A stretch of 64,000 nt of DNA from DATBVX01 sp963810775 (GCA_963810775.1 CAWEOT010000015.1:186001-250000); one strand, 5' to 3'. Positions 25,847 to 35,575 are shown, counted from the stretch's first letter. Notes: generated from the letters alone by a model not told the origin. Translations and numbers: made by a program.

Positions 25847-27268
25847 CTACTTCGCCGTGATCGCTTTCAGGTAGCGATACAGGAAGTCGAGCCCCTTGTA
25901 GAACGAATCGACGCGAATGCGCTCATCGAGCCCGTGCGCGCGGATGTCGTCCTGGTCCTGCAGGTTCCCAGTGATGTTGTAGGTGGGCAATCCCGCGCTC
26001 ATCGTGAACACCGCATCCGAGGCCCCGAGCGACATCGCTGGCGCGACCTTGATACCGGGCCACATCTCGCGCACCAGTTGTTCCAGCGGCCGCATGACCT
26101 CGGTGCTCAGTGCAGGCGGTGGGAAGCCGTGAATGTCCGTCGCGGTGTCATGCGCGGCCCCATCGACGCTCAGGTACTGCACTTTGATGGCGGGGTTCGC
26201 GATGACCTCGGCGAGCGCCTGGCGCACTTCTTCCGGGGAGTGAGCGGGCAGGATGCGGCAGTTCACCGTCGCCTGTGCCTGCTGTGGCAGCGCGTTGTTC
26301 GCATGGCCGCCCCGTAGCCGTGTCGCCACGCAGGTCGTGCGCATCGTTGCGTGATCGCGCGCATTACGTGACAGTCGCTCGATGGCAGCCGCATCGGGTG
26401 GCGTGCGCAGGATCGCGCGCATGTCGGTGGCACGTTCACCGGTTTCCGAGCCGGACATGCGTTCGTAGTAGACCCGCGTCACGTCATTGAGCTCGAACGG
26501 AAACTCGTACGCTTCAAGCTTCGAAAGCGCGTCCGTCAACTCGTAGATCGCATTGTCCGGACGCGGCAGCGAGCTGTGACCACCGCGATTGGTCGCGGTG
26601 AGCAGGTAGTCCGCATAGACCTTCTCGGTCCCGTACATCTCGTAGCGCAGGGCTTTGCCCTTATCGGCGAGGATGGAATAGCCATCGGTGTTGATCGCAA
26701 ACTCGGCGTCGATGAGATCGCGGTGATGGTTCACCAGCCACTCGACGCCGTTGGAAGCGCCGCCTTCCTCGTCGGCAGTCAGGGCAAGGATGATGTCGCG
26801 ACTCGGGCGAAAACCTTCCTTTTTCAGGCGTATCAGGGTTGCGACCATGATGGCATCGCTGTTCTTCATGTCCGCCGTGCCACGACCGTAGAAGTAGCCG
26901 TCCTTCTCGACCAGCTTGAAAGGATCAGTGTTCCAGTTTTCGCGCTGCACCTCGACGACATCAAGGTGGCCGAAGAGCAGAATCGGTTTGCGCTTGCCGG
27001 TGCCGTGAAACCGGACGACCAGATTCTTCTTGCGCTCGTTCGGGCCCAGCAGCTGCACATCTTCGGCAGGGAAGCCCGCATCGAGCAGGCGCTTCGCCAT
27101 GCCTTCGGATGCAGTCGTGACATTGCCGACTGAATCGGTGGTATCGATCTCTATCAGCTCCTTGAAGATGTCATGAGCAAGAGAGTTGAAGGCGTTGTCC
27201 GTCGCCGCGCGTGCGACTGCAGTGGTGAGCAGAATGGCGAAGGTCATCGCCAGCAAACGAAAAGGCAT
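25847..27268 (-). CDS. Exported M20/M25/M40 metallopeptidase (ArgE/DapE family)
   Basis: 473 residues from the ATG at 27268, with AGGAGG upstream. A signal peptide (RLLAMTFAILLTTAVARAA) is followed by the M20 metal sites: His in LFGHLDVVEV, Asp in GRGTADMKNSD, the EE pair in TADEEGGASNG, Asp in AINTDGYS, and a distal His near the end (DIRAHGLDERI). The lid domain contains RGGHSSLPRPDN. It would hydrolyse dipeptides or N-acylated compounds in the periplasm. It lies 10 bp downstream of the LysR gene on the same strand, so both are probably cotranscribed, and converges on the M28 peptidase. Confidence 0.9.
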   Translation of the reverse strand: MPFRLLAMTFAILLTTAVARAATDNAFNSLAHDIFKELIEIDTTDSVGNVTTASEGMAKRLLDAGFPAEDVQLLGPNERKKNLVVRFHGTGKRKPILLFGHLDVVEVQRENWNTDPFKLVEKDGYFYGRGTADMKNSDAIMVATLIRLKKEGFRPSRDIILALTADEEGGASNGVEWLVNHHRDLIDAEFAINTDGYSILADKGKALRYEMYGTEKVYADYLLTATNRGGHSSLPRPDNAIYELTDALSKLEAYEFPFELNDVTRVYYERMSGSETGERATDMRAILRTPPDAAAIERLSRNARDHATMRTTCVATRLRGGHANNALPQQAQATVNCRILPAHSPEEVRQALAEVIANPAIKVQYLSVDGAAHDTATDIHGFPPPALSTEVMRPLEQLVREMWPGIKVAPAMSLGASDAVFTMSAGLPTYNITGNLQDQDDIRAHGLDERIRVDSFYKGLDFLYRYLKAITAK

Positions 27269-27278
27269 CAATATCCTC

Positions 27279-28178
27279 CTAGGCTTCGATCGTCTTCAGG
27301 GCTTCGAGAAACTTGACCACCGGCGGTGGCATGAAATTACGTCGTCGCCGGAATACGAAAAACCGCCGTTGCGGGTCCATCTCCTTCACCGGCAGCGCCC
27401 GGATCATGCCCGCCGCCTGCTCCGTGGCAAATAGCGGCTCCGGCAGCCAGCCGAGGAAATGAGTCTTGGCCACCATGGCCTTGATGACATTCGGCGAGCG
27501 CGTCTCTACCGCGATGCGCGGTGGCGTCACGCCCAGACGGGTGATGAGAGCGTTGAACTGCCTGCGCGGCTCTGCCTCGGCCGGCGGCATCACCCAGGGT
27601 ATGTCGATGATGTCGTGGATGGAAAGGTCGGTACGGCGCAGCAGCTCGTTGGCTGCGGAACAGATTACCGAGTAGCGGTCGGTGAACTTGTGTTCGGTGA
27701 CCTGCACGATCTCATCGCTTTCGGGGATGGATCCGCTGATCACGACGTCGATGGCGTTGTTGGTGAGCGCGACGGTGAGCACGTCCTCCACCGCTTCGAG
27801 GATCTGGACGTGCAGATTTGGCCACTTCGTGAGCATTCGATCGAGCACCGCCGGCAACACCATGATCGCGACGCTGGCCACGGCGCCGACGCGGATCGTG
27901 CCCTGGCCGAGACCGCGCAATGAGTTGATCTGCTCGAGCGCCAGCGCCGCCTCCTCGCTGAGGAATGTCGCGTGCGGCAACAGGGCGTGCCCAAAGCTCG
28001 TCAACTCCATTCCCGTCGTGCGCCGCTCAAACAGCGTGACGCCAAGCTGAGTTTCGAGACGCCGGATGATGCGGCTCAAAGCCGGTTGAGTGACATGTAG
28101 CGTCTCCGCAGCGAGTCCCAGGCTTCCGGTTCTCACGATGGCGAGAAAAGCTCTGAGTTGCCGTGGGTCTAAAGCCAT
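27279..28178 (-). CDS. LysR-family transcriptional regulator
   Basis: 299 residues with the classic N-terminal winged helix (DPRQLRAFLAIVRTGSLGLAAE, TQPALSRIIRRLETQLGVTLFERR) and a C-terminal periplasmic-binding-protein-like effector domain. It is divergently transcribed from the benzoylformate decarboxylase gene with 105 bp between, the usual arrangement for a LysR activator and its target, and it leads the operon with the M20 peptidase. An aromatic or keto acid is a reasonable inducer guess. Confidence 0.92.
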   Translation of the reverse strand: MALDPRQLRAFLAIVRTGSLGLAAETLHVTQPALSRIIRRLETQLGVTLFERRTTGMELTSFGHALLPHATFLSEEAALALEQINSLRGLGQGTIRVGAVASVAIMVLPAVLDRMLTKWPNLHVQILEAVEDVLTVALTNNAIDVVISGSIPESDEIVQVTEHKFTDRYSVICSAANELLRRTDLSIHDIIDIPWVMPPAEAEPRRQFNALITRLGVTPPRIAVETRSPNVIKAMVAKTHFLGWLPEPLFATEQAAGMIRALPVKEMDPQRRFFVFRRRRNFMPPPVVKFLEALKTIEA

Positions 28179-28283
28179 ACCGAAGTGTTATGGCTATGCC
28201 GACAAATGGCAATCCCCGGCAGCACGGAGTCCGCGTGAATATCAGGCCCGGTCTCAACAACCGGACCGGAAAGAGCACCCCCA
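28179..28283. promoter_or_regulatory. Divergent control region between lysR and benzoylformate decarboxylase
   Basis: A 105-bp gap between divergent starts must hold both promoters and the LysR operator. An imperfect dyad around TGGC-TAT-GCC (about 28190-28201) is a candidate T-N11-A-type site, but it is weak and I do not claim it as proven. Confidence 0.35.
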
Positions 28284-29924
28284 ATGCTCGACAGTGCCGC
28301 GACCAGGAGCTCCGAGCGCAACGCACGGAACGCATCGCAAGTCACGGTACGCGAATCCGTTTTCGGGCTGCTGCGCGCGTTCAACCTGACCACGATCTTC
28401 GGCAACCCGGGCTCCACCGAGCTGCCGATGTTCCGCAATTTCCCGGCGGACTTTCGCTACGTACTCGGCCTGCAGGAATCCGTCGCGCTTGGTATGGCCG
28501 ACGGCTATGCGCAGGCCACAGGGAACGCCGCACTGGTGAATCTTCATTCGGCGACCGGCGTCGGCCACGCGATGGGCAACCTTTTTACCGCGTACCGTAA
28601 CCAGACGCCGCTCGTGATCACGGCTGGCCAGCAGGCCCGCTCCATTCTGCCGTTCGAACCGTTCCTGTACGCCTCGCAAGCGAGCGAATTTCCCAAACCG
28701 TACGTGAAGTGGAGCTGCGAGCCGGCGAGGGCGGAGGACGTACCTGCCGCGATCGCGCGCGCCTACTACACGGCAATGCAACCCCCACGCGGCCCGACTT
28801 TCGTGTCGATTCCAGTCGACGACTGGGATCGATTGTGCGAACCGCTCGCCGAGCGCCACGTGAGCCGCACGGTATCGGGTGATCCCGCGCTGCTGGCCGC
28901 CGCGGCGGAGGCGCTCAATTGCGCACACCGGCCGGTGATCGTGGTCGGCGCCGGTGTCGCGCGCGACGATGCGTGGGCGGAGACCATCGCACTTGCTCAG
29001 CACCACCAGGCGCCGGTGTGGGTGGGCCCCATGTCGGCCCGCAACAGCTTTCCGGAAAATCATGCGCTGTTCGCGGGGTTTCTCGCTGCCGATCGCGCGC
29101 GCATCGTCGAGAGCCTCAAGGGCTTCGACTTCATCCTGGTGCTGGGCGCGCCGGCCTTCACATACCACGTGGAGGGATCCGGCGCGCACGTTCCCGAAGG
29201 CGTGAAGCTGGTGCAGCTCGTCGACGACCCGGCCATGGCCGCGTGGGCGCCGGTGGGCGTAGCGATAGTGACTCATCTCAAGTATGGGGTTCGCGCCCTG
29301 CTCGATGCCGCCGCGCCCCGACGGCGCCGCGCTCCGGAACCGCGCGCGCAGGTACCGCGCGCGCCTCGTCACTCACTGACGGATCGCTACCTGCTGCAGC
29401 AGATCGCGGCACTGCGCCCTGCCGACAGCATCATCGTCGAGGAAGCGCCGAGTAGTCGTAGCCCAATGCACGACCATCTGCCCATCACGGAGCAGAACAC
29501 GTTCTACACGTGCGCGAGCGGTGGACTTGGCCACGGACTGCCGGCAGCCGTCGGCATCGCGCTCGCGTGTCCCGAGAGGCGCGTGATTGCAGTACTCGGT
29601 GACGGCTCGAGCATGTATTCGATTCAGGGCTTGTGGTCGGCTGCGCAACTTGGCCTGGCGATGACGTTCATCATCATCAAGAACGGCTGCTACGAGGCGC
29701 TGTACGAATTTGGGCGGCATTTCAACATCGAGCAGCTGCCGGGAAGTGAGTTGCCCGAGCTCGATTTCTGTGGACTCGCGCGCAGCCAGGGCCTGATCGC
29801 GATCCGCGTGGAGAAACCTGCGGAGCTGGATCGCGCCCTGACGGCGGCGTTTCAGTCGACACAGCCGATTCTGGTCGAAGTGTCAGTGGAAAGAGCGGCC
29901 GCATCGCTGCCGGAGCCGGCGTGA
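28284..29924 (+). CDS. mdlC: Benzoylformate decarboxylase (ThDP-dependent)
   Basis: 546 residues, similar to Pseudomonas putida benzoylformate decarboxylase over its whole length. The active-site residues of that enzyme are all kept: Ser44 (GNPGSTELP), Glu65 (GLQESVALGMADGYAQATG), His88 (NLHSATG) and His295 (FTYH), corresponding to Ser26, Glu47, His70 and His281. The ThDP/Mg motif is LGDGSSMYS...IIIKNGCY. It converts benzoylformate (or a hydroxylated or methoxylated analogue) to an aromatic aldehyde and CO2. Its LysR partner is divergent. Mandelate racemase and dehydrogenase are not in the window, so its substrate may come from another route. Start at ATG 28284. Confidence 0.9.
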   Translation: MLDSAATRSSERNARNASQVTVRESVFGLLRAFNLTTIFGNPGSTELPMFRNFPADFRYVLGLQESVALGMADGYAQATGNAALVNLHSATGVGHAMGNLFTAYRNQTPLVITAGQQARSILPFEPFLYASQASEFPKPYVKWSCEPARAEDVPAAIARAYYTAMQPPRGPTFVSIPVDDWDRLCEPLAERHVSRTVSGDPALLAAAAEALNCAHRPVIVVGAGVARDDAWAETIALAQHHQAPVWVGPMSARNSFPENHALFAGFLAADRARIVESLKGFDFILVLGAPAFTYHVEGSGAHVPEGVKLVQLVDDPAMAAWAPVGVAIVTHLKYGVRALLDAAAPRRRRAPEPRAQVPRAPRHSLTDRYLLQQIAALRPADSIIVEEAPSSRSPMHDHLPITEQNTFYTCASGGLGHGLPAAVGIALACPERRVIAVLGDGSSMYSIQGLWSAAQLGLAMTFIIIKNGCYEALYEFGRHFNIEQLPGSELPELDFCGLARSQGLIAIRVEKPAELDRALTAAFQSTQPILVEVSVERAAASLPEPA

Positions 29925-30015
29925 TGGGGCGTTCTTGCCCTGCAAATACGTGATCGACGGTGCAATGAGTGCCTGAATTCGAATGAATGAGGTCATACAC
30001 GCCTGGAGAACGATC

Positions 30016-32548
30016 ATGAAACGCGCTTCTTCATGCTTGAGGATGCATCCGGCCGCCAGGATCCTGGCTCGTGCTGCTCTGGCCCACACTCGCCGTGCTG
30101 AGCGCAGGTTCAGCTCTCGCGCAGGAGCAGCCGCGCAGCCAGGGCGCGCTCGAAGAGGTTATCGTGACCGCGCAGAAACGTGCGGAAAACGTCCAGAACG
30201 TGCCAATCGCGATGCAGGCCTACAGCGGCGAAACGCTCCAGGACGCGGGTATCAACCAGATCACGGATGTCACCAGGCTGGCGCCGAATCTCAATGTCGT
30301 GGTGCAGAACGCCATGAGCCAGCACATCGTGATTCGCGGTGTCGGCACCAACGAGTTCTTCGGTAACGCGCCCTCGTCCGTGGGCACCTACATGGACGAG
30401 GTGACGATGAACTCCTCCTATATGAGCACGCTTGCGCTCTTCGACATGGAGCGTGTCGAGGTGCTGCGCGGACCGCAGAACAGCCTGTTCGGCGAAATAC
30501 GACGGGCGGCGCGGTCAACTACATCACGAGGCAGCCAGTGGTCGGCGCCGACAGCGTCGATGGAGAGGCGTTCCTCACCTATGGCAACAGCAATCTTGCC
30601 GAGGTCGAGGGCGGTGTCTCGATTCCGACCGGATCGACCGCTGCGATCCGTCTTGCGGGCCTTTATCACTCGCGCGACGGCATCTGGACCAACCTCGACA
30701 CCGGCGACAACCACTACGGAGACGAGGAGCGCTATTCAGGGCGAGCGACATTGGCCTGGGAGCCGTCCGAAGCCACGCGTCTCACCGTCAATGTCCATTC
30801 CGCGCGCGCGCGTGACGAGGCTCAGCCGCAGAAGATGGCGGGAGCCATCGTCGACAATCCGCCGCTGCGCATCAACGACACGATCCCGCCCATCGGGCTA
30901 TTCCGACAACATCGACTGGAGGCACGGCAATCTCAACACCATCGGCAACATTCCGACGGTAAACATCGAGGGTTTCGATCGGCTAACGCAGGGCTGGCAG
31001 GACGTGTGGAACGGTGGCTCACAGCGTGGAGACCTCGACGTCGACGGCGGTTACGTCAAGCTGAATCACGACTTCGGCGCCTCGACGCTCACTTTCATCG
31101 GCTCCTACGACAAGACGCATGGCTTCTACGAGGAGGACAACACCGGTGATGGCAATGTGCAGGGCGCGGGCACGCCAGGCGTGACACACGACGTGCTGAT
31201 CATCGACATGGACCAGGAATACAAGCAGTACACGGGTGAGTTGCGCCTCGCCTCGAACGACAACGAGGCGAAGCTGCGCTGGATCGCCGGCCTCTACTAC
31301 CTCAAGGAGGATGCGACGCTCGCGCAGGACATCCGCTTCGGCGACAACGGCTTCCCCGGCGCGCATCCTTCAGCCGCAGGCATCACGCCACCGAGCCTGT
31401 TCGACGTGATCCCGAATCCGTATGGAAACACGGTGTCCTTCAGCATCTCGGACCTGGTGGATCGCAGCTACTCGGGGTACGGCCAGATCGATTGGCAGTT
31501 CGCGGAAGCGTGGGGCCTTACGGTCGGTCTGCGCTACACGCACGACAAGAAATCCAATCCCTCTTACTACGCGGGTGCCTTCATCAAGCCCCTCGACTGG
31601 GATCCATCGATCTACGTGGGCGAATCGGCAATTCGCGAGCTGGCTGCGGGACTGCCGAACTGCGTGCCTAAGACCGATCCGGGGTACATCCCGTTCGTGC
31701 ATTGCGCCGATACCAACACCTCGCGCGAGGACCTGAGCAACGACGAGGTGGGCGGCAAACTCGGCGTGCAGTTCCACGCGAGCGATGCTGTGATGCTCTA
31801 CGGGAGTTATTCGCGCGGCTTCAAGTCGGGCAAGTTCGACATGGAATTTCTGCACACCGACGACACGCCGTTCCCGCAGCGGCCGCTCGACCCGGAAACG
31901 CTCGATGCGTTCGAGGTCGGCATGAAGTCAACGCTCCTCGATCGCTCACTGCTGGTGAACGCGGCGGTGTTCTATTACATCTGGAAGGATCAGCAGGTGT
32001 TCAACGTAGGTGTGCAGGGACCCGAATTCTTCAACCTGCCGGAGTCGCACCTCAAGGGCGCGGAGCTCGAGACGAACTGGGTCCCGGCAGACGGCTGGAA
32101 TCTGTCGGCGGACTTCGGCTGGCTGGATACCGAGCTCACGGATGTCACCGGCATCGATTTCGACTTGGGACAGGGTGACTTTCAGGATGGACACGAGCTG
32201 CCGTTATCACCGGAATTCACAGCCACTGCGGCAATCTCGAAGACCATCGTCCTGGCGTCGAGCGATCTGACCCTGCATGCCGACTATCGCTACCAGAGCA
32301 GCTCGAAGGTGAAGTACAGCCCGCAGGTGCCGATCGACGAGTACACCGATCGCAACGAGATCAATGCCCGCATCGGCTTCGCGTTCGGCGCCAATCGCCA
32401 ATACGAGATCGCCCTCTTTGGCAACAATCTGACGGGCGAAAAATACTGCGTGGAAATCCAGGATCTGCGCGGTGTGTCGAGCTCGTTCTATTGCGTACCG
32501 AACGAAGGCGAAGTGCGTTACGGCGTACAGGCGCGCATCGGGTTCTGA
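30016..32548 (+). pseudogene. TonB-dependent outer-membrane receptor with internal frameshifts
   Basis: The best start is ATG 30016 (GGAG seven bases upstream), but the signal peptide (LLWPTLAVLSAGSALAQ) lies in another frame that opens at GTG 30071, so an indel is likely between them. The EEVIVTAQKRAENVQ plug start and RGPQNSLFGE follow. Near 30495 one A appears to be missing: the plug should read GENTTGGAVNYITRQP, which continues in another frame up to about 30890. One extra G near 30895 restores the first frame (GYSDNIDWRHG), which then runs intact to 32548 with the typical barrel end QARIGF. The two indels compensate, so the protein may be intact in reality. Ligand unknown. Confidence 0.8.
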
Positions 32549-32566
32549 AGCACTGACGTGCAAGAT

Positions 32567-32600
32567 CCCGGCCGTTCGCCAGCTATGGCGGGTGGCCGGG
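32567..32600. terminator. Hairpin downstream of the second TonB receptor
   Basis: CCCGGCC and its complement enclose a second 5-bp stem (CGCCA/TGGCG) with a GCTA loop; there is no T-run. It lies 18 bp after the receptor's stop and before the DNA glycosylase gene. Confidence 0.4.
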
Positions 32601-32604
32601 GAAT

Positions 32605-33317
32605 GTGTGTTCAGCGACCAACTCGAAGCTGACCACGGCTCCGCGGGATTCCGCGGTAAGATCGTGCGATCTCCCGTCGCGCCCACCCGCATTGACCTCT
32701 ACTGTAACCCCGACCCGATCTCGCCTGCGGCGTTTGCGTCGAGCCGAACTTCCTCTCGATACGCTGGCACTGGCCCGTTTTCTGATCGGCACGATCGTCG
32801 TCCACGACAGCGCAGCAGGTCGACTGAGCGGTCGCATCGTGGAGACTGAGGCCTATCCGCCGGGGGATTCCGCCAGCCACGCATTTCGCGGTCGTACACC
32901 GCGCAACGGTTCCATGTTTCTGAGCCGCGGGCACGCCTATGTGTACTTCACCTACGGCTCATGCTTCATGTTGAACGTCGCAAGTGAAGACGCAGGGCAT
33001 CGGCGCCGGTGTGCTGTTGCGCGCGGTCGAGCCGCTCGAGGGCATCGAGACCATGCAGCGCTTGCGCGGTGTGACGCGACTTCTCGACCTGACACGCGGA
33101 CCCGGGCGGCTCGCGCAGGCGATGGCGATCGACTTCAGCGCAGAACGGGCTCGACATGTGCGGGCCCAGTCCGCTGTGGCTGGGTGCTGCGCGGGATGAG
33201 CGACGTCGCATCGGTACAGCAGTGCGCATCGGGCTTTCGCGCAACGCCGATCGCGTGTGGCGCTTCTACGAGCGCGGCAATCCATTCGTGAGCGGACCGA
33301 AGCGGTTGCTGGTGTAG
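32605..33317 (+). pseudogene. mpg: DNA-3-methyladenine glycosylase (AAG/Mpg type), frameshifted twice
   Basis: The Mpg family reads clearly across three frames. The first holds LPLDTLALARFLIGTIVVHD, GRIVETEAYPPGDSASHAFRG and TPRNGSMFLSRGHAYVYFTYG up to about 32990. The second holds GIGAGVLLRAVEPLEGIETM to about 33140. The third holds NGLDMCGPSPLWLGAARDER and RVWRFYERGNPFVSGPKRLL to the stop at 33315-33317. Glu in VETEAY (the catalytic position) and the Tyr in YVYFTYG are kept. The enzyme would excise alkylated bases. The N-terminal start is uncertain: no ATG lies near the expected first residue (RRLRRAELP). Two single-base indels explain all three frames. Confidence 0.8.
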
Positions 33318-33342
33318 AAGGGCAAGGAAACAACGGGGCATC

Positions 33343-33362
33343 GAAGGTGACTCGACACCTTC
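33343..33362. terminator. Small hairpin between convergent genes
   Basis: GAAGGTG and CACCTTC form a 7-bp stem with a 6-base loop, overlapping the end of the acetyltransferase gene. Weak without a T-run; possibly a shared terminator. Confidence 0.3.
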
Positions 33363-33903
33363 AGCCTCGACGGGCGCGCCACTCCTCGCGCGTCTGGCCC
33401 CAGACGTCCACGGCTTCGTTTTCCAACGGCGGTGGAAGCTTGCCCGGCCCACGGTTGCGTGAGCCCAGCTTGCGAGCTACGCCCTGCGAGGCAAGGTTGC
33501 GCGGCGAGATGGTGTGAATCACGTCCGTCCAGCCGAGATTGTCGAAGGCCCAATCGATCGTGGCCGCGGCGCCTTCGGTCGCATACCCGCGTCCCCAGCA
33601 TTCGCGTGCGATACCCCAACCGACTTCTGTTCCGGGCCAGCCTTCCGGAGTCCAGGGACCCAGCCGCCCCACCCAGCGACCGCTGGATTTCTCGATGACC
33701 GAAAACATTGCCGGGCGCCGGAGCTGCCATGCTCCGGCCATGCACATCATCGTTCGCCACGCGAGCGGGCGGGACTGCACTCCACCGAGAAATCGGGTCG
33801 CTTCTTCGTCGGCGAGAAACGCTGCCCAGGCATCGAAATCCTCCCATCGCGTCGGCCGGAGGATCAGTCGCGGAGTCTCGATTCGCAGCGTGTCGATATC
33901 CAT
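33361..33903 (-). CDS. GNAT-family N-acetyltransferase (RimJ-like)
   Basis: 180 residues from the ATG at 33903 (MDIDTLRIETPRLILRP), chosen over an upstream GTG because the family begins this way. The GNAT fold is visible: the TPRLILRP strand, VEVGWGIARECWGRGYATEGAAA (the acetyl-CoA P-loop-like motif A with Gly-x-Gly-Tyr-Ala), and the NLASQGVARKLGSRNRG segment of motif B. Such enzymes acetylate ribosomal proteins or small amines. Convergent with the glycosylase gene. Confidence 0.88.
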   Translation of the reverse strand: MDIDTLRIETPRLILRPTRWEDFDAWAAFLADEEATRFLGGVQSRPLAWRTMMCMAGAWQLRRPAMFSVIEKSSGRWVGRLGPWTPEGWPGTEVGWGIARECWGRGYATEGAAATIDWAFDNLGWTDVIHTISPRNLASQGVARKLGSRNRGPGKLPPPLENEAVDVWGQTREEWRARRG

Positions 33904-33934
33904 CTCAGGTCTCACAGGTCGGAACGCGCAGGCA

Positions 33935-34762
33935 TCACGCGATCTTATCGAGCAACCGCACTTCGCGCTGCGGGACCGGCATGACGATACCGTGGTGCCT
34001 GAAGGCGTCGATCAGCGTCTTGCTGAGATCGCCGAGCGCAGCACCGTAATCTGGAACCGCGACCCACGGCATGACGTTGATGCTGATACTCGTGCCCCCG
34101 GAGAGGCTGGCCTGGATGAGCGGTACCGGATCGCGCAACACGCGGGGATTGGCCTTGAGGACTTCGTCGATGACTGCGAATGCTGCGCTGAGATCCGTGT
34201 TACTGGCCACGCCGACAGTGATCGCCAGCTGACGACGCTGGCCGAAGTTGTGCAGGATTTCACCCGCGATCTTGCGGTTGGGTACCACGACCAGCGACAG
34301 GTCCGGGTGACTCAACGTGGTACTGAAGAGCGTGATCGCTTCGACGCGGCCCTCCTCACCGGCAATGGAGATGTACTCCCCGACGCGAAACGGCTTGGTG
34401 AAGATGATCGAGAGGCCGGCTGCAACGTTGCCGAGCACGCCTTGCATGCCGAGGGCCAGGCCCGCACCCACAACACCCAGGCCCGCGATGAGCGGCAACA
34501 GCTCTACGCCGAGGTTCTGCAGGGCCATGATCAGGAACAGGCCGAGGATCAACAACCGCACGACGCGGGCGAGGAGCAAGCGTACCGGCGGCTCGAGGTC
34601 GATGCGCACCAGCGCTCGCTCGAGCCATTGGGCAACCCAACGGCTCACCAGCACTCCGACGGCCAGCACTACGAGCGCCGCCAGGAGCTTGGGGCCAAAA
34701 CGGATCATGAGGTCGAGGACCGTGTTCTTGGCGTGCTCGATGGTCGCAAGCTGTTCGTTCAT
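33935..34762 (-). CDS. Small-conductance mechanosensitive channel, MscS family
   Basis: 275 residues starting at the ATG at 34762, with GGAG six bases upstream. Three transmembrane helices come first (LLAALVVLAVGVLVS, LLARVVRLLILGLFLIMALQ, and the pore helix GLGVVGAGLALGMQGVLGNVAAGLSI with its Gly/Ala packing pattern). The beta domain (FRVGEYISIAGEEGRVEAIT, SLVVVPNRKIAGEILHNF) and the C-terminal alpha/beta domain follow. It is the minimal MscS length. It would release solutes on hypo-osmotic shock. Downstream of a VOC-family gene on the same strand. Confidence 0.93.
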   Translation of the reverse strand: MNEQLATIEHAKNTVLDLMIRFGPKLLAALVVLAVGVLVSRWVAQWLERALVRIDLEPPVRLLLARVVRLLILGLFLIMALQNLGVELLPLIAGLGVVGAGLALGMQGVLGNVAAGLSIIFTKPFRVGEYISIAGEEGRVEAITLFSTTLSHPDLSLVVVPNRKIAGEILHNFGQRRQLAITVGVASNTDLSAAFAVIDEVLKANPRVLRDPVPLIQASLSGGTSISINVMPWVAVPDYGAALGDLSKTLIDAFRHHGIVMPVPQREVRLLDKIA

Positions 34763-34792
34763 GGGCACTCCGTCAGTGAACCGCGGACGGAT

Positions 34793-35332
34793 TCAGATGA
34801 AAGACCGAATGGGTTCCTGGCCATCCCAGCCGATGCTGGCGCGGTAGAAGCGATTGAATACCGTCTCGAATGCGCCGCCGAGCTCGATCAGCTCGACGAA
34901 TCCCGCCAACTGCGCCGTCGTGTCCATGTAGCCGACGCGGCCACCGCTCGGCACCTTGGCGAGAAACGCCAGCTCGTGCCCGGCAGCACGATAACGCTCG
35001 ACATCGCGATCGAAGTGCCAGGTGCCAAGGCCCCAGTGATGAAAGCCGTAGCCGCGACGCTCGATCACCTCGCGATATACGGATGGCGCCGTGTTGTTGG
35101 GCTGGATCAACTCGATGTTCATGTGACCCGCGAAGCCCATCGCGATGGCGACGTCGGCCTGCGAGGGCTGACCGCGGTACTTTGGCTCCTCCCCCGTGAA
35201 GTGATCGAGGAGAAACCACGGCCCGACCTTGAGCTTGGTAACCCAATGATCGATGGCGCGGCTCATGTCTTCGACGACATAGGACATCTGGATGATGCCG
35301 TCATCGGGCTGGCCAAAGCTGACGAGACCCAT
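34793..35332 (-). CDS. VOC (glyoxalase/dioxygenase fold) family protein
   Basis: 179 residues from the ATG at 35332 (MGLVSFGQPDDGIIQMSYVV). The paired beta-alpha-beta-beta-beta modules of the vicinal oxygen chelate fold are recognisable: SYVVEDMSRAIDHWVTKLKV, NIELIQPN, then YGFHHWGLGTWHFDRDVERY and FVELIEL. Candidate metal ligands are His in GFHHWG and Glu in FVELIE. The family includes ring-cleaving dioxygenases, lactoylglutathione lyase and many unknowns. No neighbour decides the substrate. An upstream extension of the frame is not needed. Confidence 0.8.
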   Translation of the reverse strand: MGLVSFGQPDDGIIQMSYVVEDMSRAIDHWVTKLKVGPWFLLDHFTGEEPKYRGQPSQADVAIAMGFAGHMNIELIQPNNTAPSVYREVIERRGYGFHHWGLGTWHFDRDVERYRAAGHELAFLAKVPSGGRVGYMDTTAQLAGFVELIELGGAFETVFNRFYRASIGWDGQEPIRSFI

Positions 35333-35575
35333 GCGTGTACCCCGTTTGGTGTGGTTCTGACCGGGATGGAACGCGCACAGAGTTCCGCAAAGCAGGCTGG
35401 GCTGCAAGGTTGCCGGAGGGGAAAATAGTTGGGGGCCGGGAGACCGGCCCCTTGCAGAGACCACTTCCGCCGGTGAAGGCGAAAACAGTGGTTAGCTCTA
35501 CGGTTGCTATGTTGCGTCGGGCACGAACCAGCGACAATGGAACAAGGCCTCGGCCCGCTGTCAGACGGCTCCGAC

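Noticed and set aside
33539..35428. Plus-strand open frame of 629 codons
   Set aside because: It mirrors the GNAT, MscS and VOC genes on the other strand; the sequence is charged and without motif.
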